Source: UBA1424 sp041669225
GTDB taxonomy: Bacteria > Bacillota_I > Bacilli_A > RFN20 > CAG-826
Length of the DNA stretch: 5,234 bases
NCBI GenBank assembly: GCA_041669225.1
Contig: JBAYBO010000061.1
Coordinates: 1 to 5,234, forward strand
Direction of reading: 5' to 3'
Under the pieces are notes generated by a model. The model was not told the DNA's origin and made no database searches. It saw only the letters and a list, made by a program, of their open reading frames with translations. Below, piece by piece: positions 1 through 5,234 of this stretch. Position numbers and translations under genes: made by a program. The first letter of the stretch is position 1. Every line of letters begins with the position of its first letter.

Positions 1-821
1 AATTTATTGCTGATGAATTATCTAAACTGATAGTTAAACCAACTCCTCAGCCTCAACCCGAGCCCAAACCAGTTGAGGAAGAAGAATTAAGCGAGAACAA
101 AATCCGCGCCGTTATTGCCGAAGAATTAGCAAAAGTTATGATGAAACCAGAACCTGAGCCAGTTGAAACTGTCAAACCAGTTACGTCTGAAGAAATGCGG
201 CAAATAATGTTGGAGGCTGTCGAAAAAATGATGACCGCGAAACCAGCTCCTGCCCCGGCTCCGGTCATTGAACCCGCACCAGCCCCAGTAGTTAAACCAG
301 TTCCTGTCGTGGTACCGGTTATTAAACCGGCTTCGGTGAAAGTCGCTCCTCAACCTGAAGAAGAAGATGAAGAAAAGCCTACTTATGAGCGCATCCCTTT
401 TCAAACCCGTATGATGAAAGCCGAAAAAGATATGAAGGCTAATTATAACGAGCTGAAGAGTGAAGTTATGAGTTATGGAGTAAAGAGCCGCGTATCAAAT
501 TCGGGTGATACTTTCCGTCTTCATACCAAGACTTATCTTAAGATAACAATCGCTGGTAAGAGTCTCAAACTCTACTATGCCCTTGATCCAAGAGATTATG
601 AGAAAACAACTCTCCCTGTTCAAGATGCCGGTCATAAAGGCATTTATCAGGATATTCCGCTCGTTTTTAAAGTAAAATCTGAGCTTAGCATGAGAAGAGC
701 TAAACAACTCATCGCTGATGTGATGGAGAAAAACGGCCTTGAGCAAGGTAAAGTCGAACTCCATAACTGGGTTAAAGAAATTAACGACAAATTAGCAACT
801 CGTTCAAAAAAGGCGATATAA
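1..821 (+). CDS. Proline-rich repeat protein with conserved C-terminal domain, 5' end outside window
   Basis: The first full codon is at base 3 and the frame is open from the window edge to TAA at 819-821, giving 272 visible residues; the true start lies upstream. An ATG at 138 is only an internal Met-Met. The visible N-terminal half alternates short amphipathic helices (IADELSKLIVKP, IAEELAKVMMKP, then a Met-rich EAVEKMM helix) with Pro/Glu and later Pro/Ala/Val linkers. An acidic EEEDEE stretch leads into a compact C-terminal domain from about visible residue 128 (YERIPF) to the end. That domain has a long charged helix, the YGVKSRVSNSGDTFRLH segment, beta strands around ITIAGKSLKLYYALDP, and a last helix near RRAKQLIADVMEKNGL. 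From memory, similar domains occur in uncharacterised proteins of Bacillota and relatives, but I cannot name the family or a function. No membrane segment or signal peptide is visible, though the true N-terminus is not seen. The flexible repeats suggest a scaffold or spacer, which is inference. Confidence 0.85.
   Translation, partial: FIADELSKLIVKPTPQPQPEPKPVEEEELSENKIRAVIAEELAKVMMKPEPEPVETVKPVTSEEMRQIMLEAVEKMMTAKPAPAPAPVIEPAPAPVVKPVPVVVPVIKPASVKVAPQPEEEDEEKPTYERIPFQTRMMKAEKDMKANYNELKSEVMSYGVKSRVSNSGDTFRLHTKTYLKITIAGKSLKLYYALDPRDYEKTTLPVQDAGHKGIYQDIPLVFKVKSELSMRRAKQLIADVMEKNGLEQGKVELHNWVKEINDKLATRSKKAI
6..245 (+). repeat. Degenerate protein-level repeat: short helix plus Pro-rich linker, three copies
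   Basis: Three copies of a roughly 10-residue amphipathic helix ending in Lys-Pro lie in frame: codons 6-41 (IADELSKLIVKP), 114-149 (IAEELAKVMMKP), and about 207-245 (MLEAVEKMMTAKP). The Lys-Pro ends are 36 and then 32 residues apart. The linkers between them are rich in Pro, Glu and Val. The first two copies match at most positions; the third is looser. The array probably continues upstream of the window. It is a protein-level repeat and not a clean DNA tandem repeat. Confidence 0.6.
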
Positions 822-832
822 ATCGCCTTTTT
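807..832 (+). terminator. Intrinsic terminator containing the stop codon of the upstream gene
   Basis: AAAAAGGCGAT (807-817) and ATCGCCTTTTT (822-832) form a perfect 11-bp stem around a 4-base loop ATAA (818-821). The U-rich tail continues to about 838. The gene's TAA stop (819-821) lies inside the loop. The A-tract before and T-tract after make it symmetric, so it could also work on the opposite strand, but no minus-strand gene needs it. Confidence 0.9.
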
Positions 833-844
833 CTTTTTCCTTCG

Positions 845-873
845 TTGTCATTGGAGGTGGTATTTGTCATAAT
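845..873 (+). promoter_or_regulatory. Predicted sigma-A-type promoter for tdk, extended -10
   Basis: TTGTCA (845-850) lies 17 bp before CATAAT (868-873), and TGT (865-867) directly before the -10 gives an extended TGn element. Transcription would start near 880, leaving a leader of only about 13 bases with the AGAGG ribosome site (881-885) at its very 5' end. The GGAGG inside the spacer (853-857) is therefore not a ribosome site for tdk. Confidence 0.6.
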
Positions 874-892
874 CTAAGAAAGAGGTTTTACT

Positions 893-1477
893 ATGGATAC
901 AATCAATAGACCGGGATGGATTGAAGTTGTTACCGGGCCGATGTTTGCTGGTAAAAGCGAAGAGCTAATCCGCCGTATTAAACGGCTAGAATACGCTAAG
1001 AAAAATGTACTCGTTTTCCGACCGAGAATTGATAATCGCTATTCACTAGATGAAGTTGTCAGTCATAGTAATAGTCGCCGTAAATCAATCGTTATTGATG
1101 GAGCGAAAGATATTCTTCCTTATCTTCGTGAAGATACTTATGCGGTGGTAATTGACGAGGTTCAATTTCTTGATGCTGAAATTATTCCGCTTAGTGAGCA
1201 TTTAGCTAATATTGGGATTCGGGTGATTTTAGGCGGATTGGATAGTGATTTTCGCGGCGAACCTTTTTCAATTACCGCTGAAATGATGGCTCGTGCTGAG
1301 TTTGTGACTAAATTAACGGCCATTTGCGTGCGCTGTGGTTCTCCCGCCACAAAGACACAACGAATCGTAAATGGTAAGCCTGCGCATTTTCTTGATCCAA
1401 TTGTTGTGGTAGGAGCCGCGGAAGCTTATGAGCCGCGTTGCCGGCACTGTCATGAAGTGCTCGGCAAAGCCAAATAG
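893..1477 (+). CDS. tdk: Thymidine kinase (type II, TK1-like)
   Basis: This cytosolic enzyme phosphorylates thymidine (and deoxyuridine) with ATP to the monophosphate in pyrimidine salvage. At 194 residues it has normal bacterial TK1-like length. Visible motifs in order: Walker A GPMFAGKS (15-22); the Walker B/catalytic segment DEVQF (88-92), with E89 as the expected catalytic base; the GLDSDFRGEPF segment (115-125) typical of the family; a zinc site from C145-x2-C148 and C183-x2-C186; and the substrate lasso ending in AYEPRC (178-183). No key residue is missing. The ATG at 893 follows AGAGG (881-885) with a 7-base gap, and the P-loop sits at the usual distance from it. The gene has a terminator upstream, its own promoter, and a separate promoter downstream, so it is probably transcribed alone. 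Stop is TAG. Confidence 0.97.
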   Translation: MDTINRPGWIEVVTGPMFAGKSEELIRRIKRLEYAKKNVLVFRPRIDNRYSLDEVVSHSNSRRKSIVIDGAKDILPYLREDTYAVVIDEVQFLDAEIIPLSEHLANIGIRVILGGLDSDFRGEPFSITAEMMARAEFVTKLTAICVRCGSPATKTQRIVNGKPAHFLDPIVVVGAAEAYEPRCRHCHEVLGKAK

Positions 1478-1501
1478 TCATCGCGTGTCTGCGCGCTATT
1501 T
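1472..1501 (+). terminator. Weak imperfect hairpin at the end of tdk
   Basis: AAATAG (1472-1477, containing the tdk stop) can pair with CTATTT (1496-1501), and CGCG (1482-1485) with CGCG (1492-1495), closing a 6-base loop with a TCAT bulge on the left arm. The following bases (TATTTGC) are only weakly U-rich and overlap the next predicted promoter. It may be a poor terminator or merely a transcript-end structure. Confidence 0.3.
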
Positions 1502-1503
1502 AT

Positions 1504-1532
1504 TTGCTAACAAATTATACTTGTGTTATTAT
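1504..1532 (+). promoter_or_regulatory. Predicted sigma-A-type promoter for the CNNM gene pair, extended -10
   Basis: TTGCTA (1504-1509) is separated by 17 bp from TATTAT (1527-1532), with TGT (1524-1526) as an extended -10. The start would be near 1539, giving a leader of about 33 bases, too short for a Mg2+ riboswitch of the ykoK/M-box type. The remaining leader holds only the AAAGGAG ribosome site. Confidence 0.65.
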
Positions 1533-1554
1533 TGCTTTCGCATTGAGGTCTAAT

Positions 1555-1561
1555 AAAGGAG
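1555..1561 (+). promoter_or_regulatory. Ribosome binding site that decides the start of the first CNNM gene
   Basis: AAAGGAG is 10 bases before ATG 1572 but only 4 bases before an in-frame TTG at 1566. The ATG has the better codon and more workable spacing, so the protein most likely starts with MSDPLSW and not two residues earlier. Confidence 0.7.
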
Positions 1562-1571
1562 TTGGTTGTCG

Positions 1572-2609
1572 ATGTCTGACCCTCTGTCGTGGCTGTATAT
1601 CTTACTAATTTTGTTGTTGCTTCTTGCTTCAGGATTCTTCTCAATGACGGAGACCGCCTTTGCGGCGATGAACCAGTTCCGCATGAAGGTCAAGGCTGAT
1701 GAAGGCAGCAAAACCGCTAAATTAGTCGTTAAAATTTACGAAAAATACGATCGGACGCTGATTGCGACTCTGATTGGAAATAACATCGTTGCCATTCTTG
1801 CTTCTGTCATTTCGACAGTTCTTTTTCTCTCGCTCCTGCGCGTGCATGGTGTGACCGATGAAGTTATTTCGATTATAACAACGGTGGTTACAACCATTCT
1901 TTTCTATTTATTTGGTGATACAATCCCCAAACTTATTGCCAAAGCAATGCCAGACAAGGTGGCCATGTTTTCAAGCTATATCATCTATGCTTTATCAATA
2001 ATGCTTTTCCCGGTCATTCTTGTTTTTCAAGGCATCATTTGGCTTGTATATAAAATTTTCCGTTTTAAAGATAAACCGACTCTGACAAGAGATGATTTTA
2101 CCAACATTGTCGAATCAATTGAAGAAGAAGGTTTAATTGAAGAAAATGAATCCGATATTATCTATGCGTCGTTTGATTTTGTGGACACTTCCGTTAAGGA
2201 AGTACTGACTCCGCGATCGAAAATGTTTGCGATCGATATTCAAGGTCTCACACATGAGAGGCTGAATCAGCATCTCCTTGAGACGAATTATTCGCGCATT
2301 CCTGTCTATCGCGGCAATATTAATAATATTGTGGGTATTCTCCATGTTAAAACCTATCTACATAAATACTTGAAAAACCGTGATATTGCGATTGAATCCA
2401 CGCTTCAGAAGCCATATTTTGTGACGACTCAAATTATGATGGATGAAATGATTGAGGGTTTTAAACGCAGTCATACACATATCGCTATTGTTCGAGGTTC
2501 CAAAGACACGGTTTTAGGCATGGTGACTATGGAAGATGTTCTTGAGGAACTCGTCGGTGACATCAATGAATTTAGTCCAAAAATCACTAAAGGAAAGGTT
2601 AAGCCATAA
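1572..2609 (+). CDS. CNNM/CorB-type membrane protein with CBS pair, lacking CorC_HlyC domain
   Basis: This is probably a divalent-cation (Mg2+) transporter subunit of the CNNM/CorB-CorC family in the cell membrane. At 345 residues it has an N-terminal CNNM (DUF21) domain with hydrophobic segments near 7-26, 63-89, 98-118 and 134-160. A charged linker helix (about 172-200) follows, then a CBS pair (about 212-331). Family motifs seen are FSMTETA (E27), GNNIVA (69-74), GDTIPK (115-120), TPR (213-215), SRIPVY (241-246) and VTMEDVLEELVGD (318-330). The nucleotide-contact T319 and D322 of CBS2 are kept. Three departures stand out: A74 where relatives usually have Asn, D116 where they usually have Glu, and GSKDTV where DEYGGT is usual. 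The protein ends just after CBS2, so the CorC_HlyC domain is absent. Its TAA overlaps the next gene's ATG, which points to paired production with that paralogue. Substrate is inferred from family. Older annotations call such proteins hemolysins. Confidence 0.88.
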   Translation: MSDPLSWLYILLILLLLLASGFFSMTETAFAAMNQFRMKVKADEGSKTAKLVVKIYEKYDRTLIATLIGNNIVAILASVISTVLFLSLLRVHGVTDEVISIITTVVTTILFYLFGDTIPKLIAKAMPDKVAMFSSYIIYALSIMLFPVILVFQGIIWLVYKIFRFKDKPTLTRDDFTNIVESIEEEGLIEENESDIIYASFDFVDTSVKEVLTPRSKMFAIDIQGLTHERLNQHLLETNYSRIPVYRGNINNIVGILHVKTYLHKYLKNRDIAIESTLQKPYFVTTQIMMDEMIEGFKRSHTHIAIVRGSKDTVLGMVTMEDVLEELVGDINEFSPKITKGKVKP

Positions 2610-3874
2610 TGATGACGGCACTCGACATTATTGTCCTTGTTGCGATTATCATCATGATCGCTTTTTCCTCTTTCTTCAGCTCGGCGGATATGGTTTATAG
2701 CACAGTTGATACATTACGCTTAAAAAAAGAAGCTGAAAAAGGAAGTAAAAGTGCTGCTTTGGCTTTAAAATTCGCCAATCAATATGATAAAACAATTACG
2801 ACGATTCTATTTTCAAATAATCTAGTTAATATCGCAGCTTCTTCTCTTGCCAGTATCTCATACTTTGGAGACATCGTCGGTCCTGGAATTGTTACGATTA
2901 TCATGTTTTTGATAATTGTTACTTTCTCTGAAATTATTCCCAAGGTTGTCGGACGCGTTTACTCACACGGATTGGCCAAACTATATGCATATCCGATTCT
3001 CGTCTTTAAATACGCATTTTTCCCATTTGTCTATGCGACAAGTGCGCTAGGAAGGTTAATCGTTTCTCCTCTTTATAAAAAAGCCAAGGAAGAGGAAGAA
3101 ACTGTCAGTGATGACGAACTTCAGGAAATGGTCGACACTATTGAAGAAGAAGGAATCATTGACGAAGATCAAGGAGAATTGCTTCGCTCAGCCATTACAT
3201 TCATGGATACCCAGGCTTACGAAATAATGACACCACGTGTTGATGTTTTCGCTTTTGATATTGAAGATGATATTATTGAATTGATTAATGACGAAAATGT
3301 TTTTATGTATTCTCGCGTTCCAGTCTATGAAGAGACTATTGATAATATTATTGGTATTCTACCAACGAAATTGCTCTTAAAGGCCATCCTTAACAATGAC
3401 CAAATTGATGTCCGGAGTTTATTGACACCCGTTACTTTCGTACCCCGCTCACGCAATATATCGGCGGTTTTGCAAGATTTTAAAGCTACTCATAATCATA
3501 TCGCCATCGTTAAAGATGAATATGGTGGAACCGAAGGCCTTATTACACTTGAAGATATCGTTGAAGAACTAGTTGGTGATATTTGGGATGAGATGGATGA
3601 AATCGACGAAGAAGCGACTGAATTAGGCGATGGCGTTTATATAATTGATGGGGCGATGAATATCGAGGACTTCTTTGAACTCATTAAACTTGATCTTGAT
3701 GAAGACGCCGACTATTCAACTGTCAGTGGATGGTGCGTTTCTATCTTAGAACGCTTTGCGAAAGTCGGCGACCATTTTGCCTATCAAAATCTCGAAGTCA
3801 AAGTAATTCAGGCCGATGAATTCACGGTCGAAAAAATTCGTGTCAAAGTTTTGCCGCGTGATGACGAAGATTAA
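2609..3874 (+). CDS. CNNM/CorB-type membrane protein, full length (CNNM, CBS pair, CorC_HlyC)
   Basis: This 421-residue membrane protein has the complete family layout: a CNNM (DUF21) domain with hydrophobic segments near 5-26, 63-86, 91-112 and 126-152; an acidic linker helix (about 160-195); a CBS pair (about 206-326); and a C-terminal CorC_HlyC domain (about 335-416) recognisable by TVSGWCV, VGDHF and EKIRVKV. CBS2 is canonical, with HIAIVKDEYGGT (297-308) and LITLEDIVEELVGDI (311-325). In the membrane part it keeps N74 and the usual E108 (FSEIIPK), but the normally Glu-containing SxTE/SETA motif reads FSSADMV with D27, and G before the Asn pair is S69. Likely role is Mg2+ or other divalent-cation efflux or homeostasis gated by nucleotide on the CBS module, as in the MpfA/CorB group; this is inference from family. 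ATG 2609 shares a base with the previous stop, AAAGGAAAGG (2589-2598) supplies the ribosome site, and a second ATG at 2612 is possible. Confidence 0.93.
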   Translation: MMTALDIIVLVAIIIMIAFSSFFSSADMVYSTVDTLRLKKEAEKGSKSAALALKFANQYDKTITTILFSNNLVNIAASSLASISYFGDIVGPGIVTIIMFLIIVTFSEIIPKVVGRVYSHGLAKLYAYPILVFKYAFFPFVYATSALGRLIVSPLYKKAKEEEETVSDDELQEMVDTIEEEGIIDEDQGELLRSAITFMDTQAYEIMTPRVDVFAFDIEDDIIELINDENVFMYSRVPVYEETIDNIIGILPTKLLLKAILNNDQIDVRSLLTPVTFVPRSRNISAVLQDFKATHNHIAIVKDEYGGTEGLITLEDIVEELVGDIWDEMDEIDEEATELGDGVYIIDGAMNIEDFFELIKLDLDEDADYSTVSGWCVSILERFAKVGDHFAYQNLEVKVIQADEFTVEKIRVKVLPRDDED

Positions 3875-3921
3875 TAAAAAGTTCAATTAGCTAGTTTATT
3901 TAAGGGCATTTTGTTTTTTTA

Positions 3922-3950
3922 ATAGAAAAAAACGTATTAACTGCTAAAAT
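3922..3950 (+). promoter_or_regulatory. Predicted promoter with strong extended -10 but poor -35
   Basis: TGCTAAAAT (3942-3950) is a good extended -10 element. The -35 position 17 bp upstream (3922-3927, ATAGAA) matches consensus poorly, inside an A-rich stretch that follows a T-run (3914-3920). The predicted start near 3957 would fall within the AGGAG ribosome site, so transcripts may instead begin upstream or read through from the CNNM genes. The rest of 3875-3941 is A/T-rich and shows no GC-containing terminator hairpin. Confidence 0.45.
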
Positions 3951-3955
3951 ACATG

Positions 3956-3960
3956 AGGAG
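3956..3960 (+). promoter_or_regulatory. Ribosome binding site for the small membrane protein gene
   Basis: AGGAG is 8 bases before ATG 3969 and only 4 bases before ATG 3965. The 3965 start opens a 16-codon frame ending at TAA 4013-4015, whereas 3969 opens the 59-codon frame with a membrane segment. Spacing and content both favour 3969. Confidence 0.75.
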
Positions 3961-3968
3961 AAAAATGA

Positions 3969-4148
3969 ATGCTCAATTTAGACAAGAACAACAAAATGAC
4001 ACCACGGCCCGATAACGAGCCGAAGTTTGATCCTAAAAGCAAACTCGACCGCAAAATCATTTCCCTTGCCCTAATCGGTTTATTAGTTGTCGCTATTCTA
4101 ATTGCTGCTCTCGTGATTGTGATTGAATTAGATTTATGGGCTTATTAA
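3969..4148 (+). CDS. Small single-pass membrane protein, 59 residues, unknown function
   Basis: This short gene encodes 59 residues. Residues 1-29 are polar and charged, with several Lys, Asp and Pro (for example MTPRPDNEPKFDP). Residues 30-52 are an uninterrupted hydrophobic stretch (starting IISLALIGLLVV). A short tail ELDLWAY follows. The basic KLDRK just before the hydrophobic segment predicts the N-terminus inside the cell and a 7-residue tail outside; no signal-peptidase or lipobox Cys is present. A well-spaced AGGAG precedes the ATG, and the last 13 bases overlap the start of the SDR gene in another frame. I do not recognise a family. It could be a small partner or membrane anchor for its neighbour, or an independent small membrane protein. 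The ribosome site, the typical membrane topology and the overlap make it very likely to be real. Confidence 0.8.
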   Translation: MLNLDKNNKMTPRPDNEPKFDPKSKLDRKIISLALIGLLVVAILIAALVIVIELDLWAY

Positions 4149-5062
4149 AGTATCAAAATTATCTAGATACTCATCTTGGTGATTTAAGTAAAAAAACAAT
4201 TGTGATTACGGGTGCCAATAGTGGAATTGGCTTTTATGCGGCTCGCTCGTTGGCTTATAAAGGCGCACGAGTGGTTATGGCGTGTCGGAGCCAAGTTCGT
4301 GCCGAAGAAGCGCGCAAAGCGATTATCGAGATGATTCCAAATGCCGATATCGATATATTAATTTTCGATCAAGCCTCTTTTTCGAGTATCGAAAAATTTG
4401 CTTCTGAACTTGCGAATAAGTATTCATCCATTGATGGATTTGTTTTTAATGCCGGTATCTTTCATCCTAAAAAGGATGCTATGACAAAAGATGGATATCC
4501 TTTGACAATGGGCACTAACTATTTAGGAACATTTTATCTTTTTGAATTACTACGCCCTTATTTTGAACAGATGGAACATATTAGCGTCGTGTGTGTTGGT
4601 TCGCTTGCTAATCGTCGCTATAAATATCAAAACGTTGAATCATATTTTATTTCTAAGAAATTAACTCTTTATCGACAATATGCTCTTTCCAAGAAGTTTA
4701 TGATGGCTAACCATTGTTTTTTTATGAGACAAGATGGAGTCAATGTTCACTATTCGGTGATGCATCCCGGTGTTGCTTCAACAAACATCGTTAGTGGTAG
4801 TTCTAATTCGTTTCCTCGGTGGTTTTCGCGCGTCGCTCGCAGTTTCATGAGTACTTTTATGAATCATCCCGAAAAAGCAGCCTTGGGAATTGTTCTATTG
4901 GCAGCTCAAGAAAAAACGCATGGACAATATTTGGTTCCGCGAGGATTGTTTGGCATAAGCGGTTACCCGATATGCAAAAAAGTCCCTCAAAGATTATCGA
5001 GAAATGCTCAGGTAATTCATGAATTAACCGTAGATTTCTTTCATAAGTTAAGGAGGTTATAA
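4136..5062 (+). CDS. Short-chain dehydrogenase/reductase (SDR), retinol-dehydrogenase-like
   Basis: This predicted NAD(P)-dependent oxidoreductase of 308 residues has a Rossmann fold with the TGANSGIG cofactor loop (25-32), ACRS after the second strand (49-52), D78 as the adenine-side acid, and NAG (105-107). The catalytic set is N128, S156, Y182 and K186 (YALSK). R51 suggests NADP(H) preference. The 26-residue gap between S156 and Y182 and the VMHPGVASTNI segment (208-218) resemble the retinol dehydrogenase/WWOX-type branch more than the FabG type; substrate cannot be read from sequence. Beyond the core there is a basic-aromatic stretch (226-242) and a basic C-terminus (KLRRL). The start at 4136 gives a typical 24-residue lead to the cofactor motif but has no Shine-Dalgarno sequence. 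Because it overlaps the upstream 59-residue gene by 13 bases, translation is probably coupled to it. The 3' end contains the ribosome site of the next gene. Confidence 0.93.
   Translation: MGLLKYQNYLDTHLGDLSKKTIVITGANSGIGFYAARSLAYKGARVVMACRSQVRAEEARKAIIEMIPNADIDILIFDQASFSSIEKFASELANKYSSIDGFVFNAGIFHPKKDAMTKDGYPLTMGTNYLGTFYLFELLRPYFEQMEHISVVCVGSLANRRYKYQNVESYFISKKLTLYRQYALSKKFMMANHCFFMRQDGVNVHYSVMHPGVASTNIVSGSSNSFPRWFSRVARSFMSTFMNHPEKAALGIVLLAAQEKTHGQYLVPRGLFGISGYPICKKVPQRLSRNAQVIHELTVDFFHKLRRL
5051..5056 (+). promoter_or_regulatory. Consensus ribosome binding site inside the SDR 3' end
   Basis: AGGAGG encodes the SDR residues Arg306-Arg307 and lies 8 bases before ATG 5065 of the ABC-F gene. 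The stop of the SDR (5060-5062) and the next ATG are 2 bases apart, so the two genes are surely cotranscribed. Confidence 0.85.
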
Positions 5063-5064
5063 CA

Positions 5065-5234
5065 ATGCTTCTTGTTGATAATGTAACCTTGCAATTCGGC
5101 GGACGCGTTCTTTTTAAGAACGTTCATTTAACTTTTGATAAAGGTAATTGCTATGGAATCATCGGAGCAAACGGCACCGGCAAGTCAACGTTTCTACAAA
5201 TATTGACCGGTGAACTCGAACCAAATAAAGGTGA
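5065..5234 (+). CDS. ABC-F family ATPase, YkpA/YbiT-like, 3' end outside window
   Basis: The visible 56 residues are the beginning of a first ABC ATPase domain: an N-terminal strand MLLVDNVTLQFGGR, the conserved NCYGIIGANG segment, and Walker A GANGTGKS (34-41) followed by TFLQIL and GELEP. The lack of any membrane segment and the GNCYGIIGANG wording match, from memory, the soluble twin-ATPase ABC-F proteins, specifically the YkpA/YbiT group. These bind the ribosomal E site and influence translation; members of other ABC-F groups give antibiotic resistance, but nothing visible here indicates that. The second ATPase domain and linker lie beyond the window. A transporter ATPase cannot be fully excluded from 56 residues. 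Confidence 0.85.
   Translation, partial: MLLVDNVTLQFGGRVLFKNVHLTFDKGNCYGIIGANGTGKSTFLQILTGELEPNKG

Noticed and set aside
53..404. Minus-strand open frames across the proline-rich region
   Set aside because: They are antisense shadows of the repetitive Pro/Glu coding sequence; composition is odd (Phe/Arg/Ser-rich) and there is no ribosome site or known motif.
853..868. GGAGGTGG as a ribosome site for a short gene before tdk
   Set aside because: The only nearby start leads to a stop after two codons, and the sequence lies in the predicted promoter spacer.
804..877. A-AAA-AAG in the correct phase for a -1 frameshift near the end of the first gene, giving about 22 extra residues to TAA 875
   Set aside because: The A-run is the 5' arm of the terminator, there is no spacer before the hairpin, and the extension is merely translated terminator and promoter sequence.
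1533..1571. Possible Mg2+ riboswitch (M-box/ykoK) before the CNNM genes
   Set aside because: The leader is only about 33 bases, far too short, and shows no terminator or structured element.
3873..3935. Possible terminator after the CNNM pair (AATAAA...TTTATT, or the T-run and A-run 3914-3932)
   Set aside because: Pairing is A/T only and no GC stem precedes the T-run, so I cannot support a terminator.
3965..4015. 16-residue peptide frame as a gene
   Set aside because: Its spacing to AGGAG is only 4 bases and it has no recognisable content; it is kept only as a possible competing start.
4819..5022. 67-residue plus-strand frame inside the SDR gene
   Set aside because: It is an alternative-frame shadow of the well-supported SDR, with no ribosome site or recognisable motif.

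Overview
The window looks like ordinary chromosome from a low-GC bacterium of the Bacillota / Mycoplasmatota kind. The evidence is A/T-rich codon choice, strong AGGAG-type ribosome binding sites, sigma-A-like promoters with a TGn extension, a U-tailed intrinsic terminator, and gene types common in those groups (type II thymidine kinase, CorB/CorC-type CNNM membrane proteins, an ABC-F ATPase). All genes lie on the + strand. The standard bacterial code fits: every Trp is TGG. None of the six visible stop codons is TGA, however, so the sequence cannot exclude a TGA-reassigning relative. Placement below phylum is a guess.

Layout: (1) bases 1-821 hold the 3' end of a gene for a protein with helix/proline-rich repeats and a conserved but unnamed C-terminal domain; it ends in an intrinsic terminator whose loop contains the stop codon. 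(2) A monocistronic-looking thymidine kinase gene (tdk, 893-1477) has its own promoter. (3) A two-gene operon (1572-3874) encodes two divergent CNNM/CBS-domain membrane proteins. The first lacks the C-terminal CorC_HlyC domain, the second is full length, and stop and start overlap by one base. (4) A second operon starts near 3957. It holds a 59-residue single-pass membrane protein (3969-4148), a short-chain dehydrogenase/reductase overlapping it by 13 bases (4136-5062), and the start of an ABC-F ATPase gene (5065 onward, cut by the window end).

Functionally, tdk is nucleotide salvage, the CNNM pair is probably divalent-cation (Mg2+) export or homeostasis, the SDR is an NADP-type oxidoreductase of unknown substrate, and the ABC-F protein acts on the ribosome. 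I see no mobile element, CRISPR array, RNA gene, riboswitch or defence system. The points most worth a second look are the short membrane-protein gene coupled to the SDR, the complementary divergence of the two CNNM paralogues, and the repeat architecture of the first protein. No stretch over 300 bases lacks a gene.
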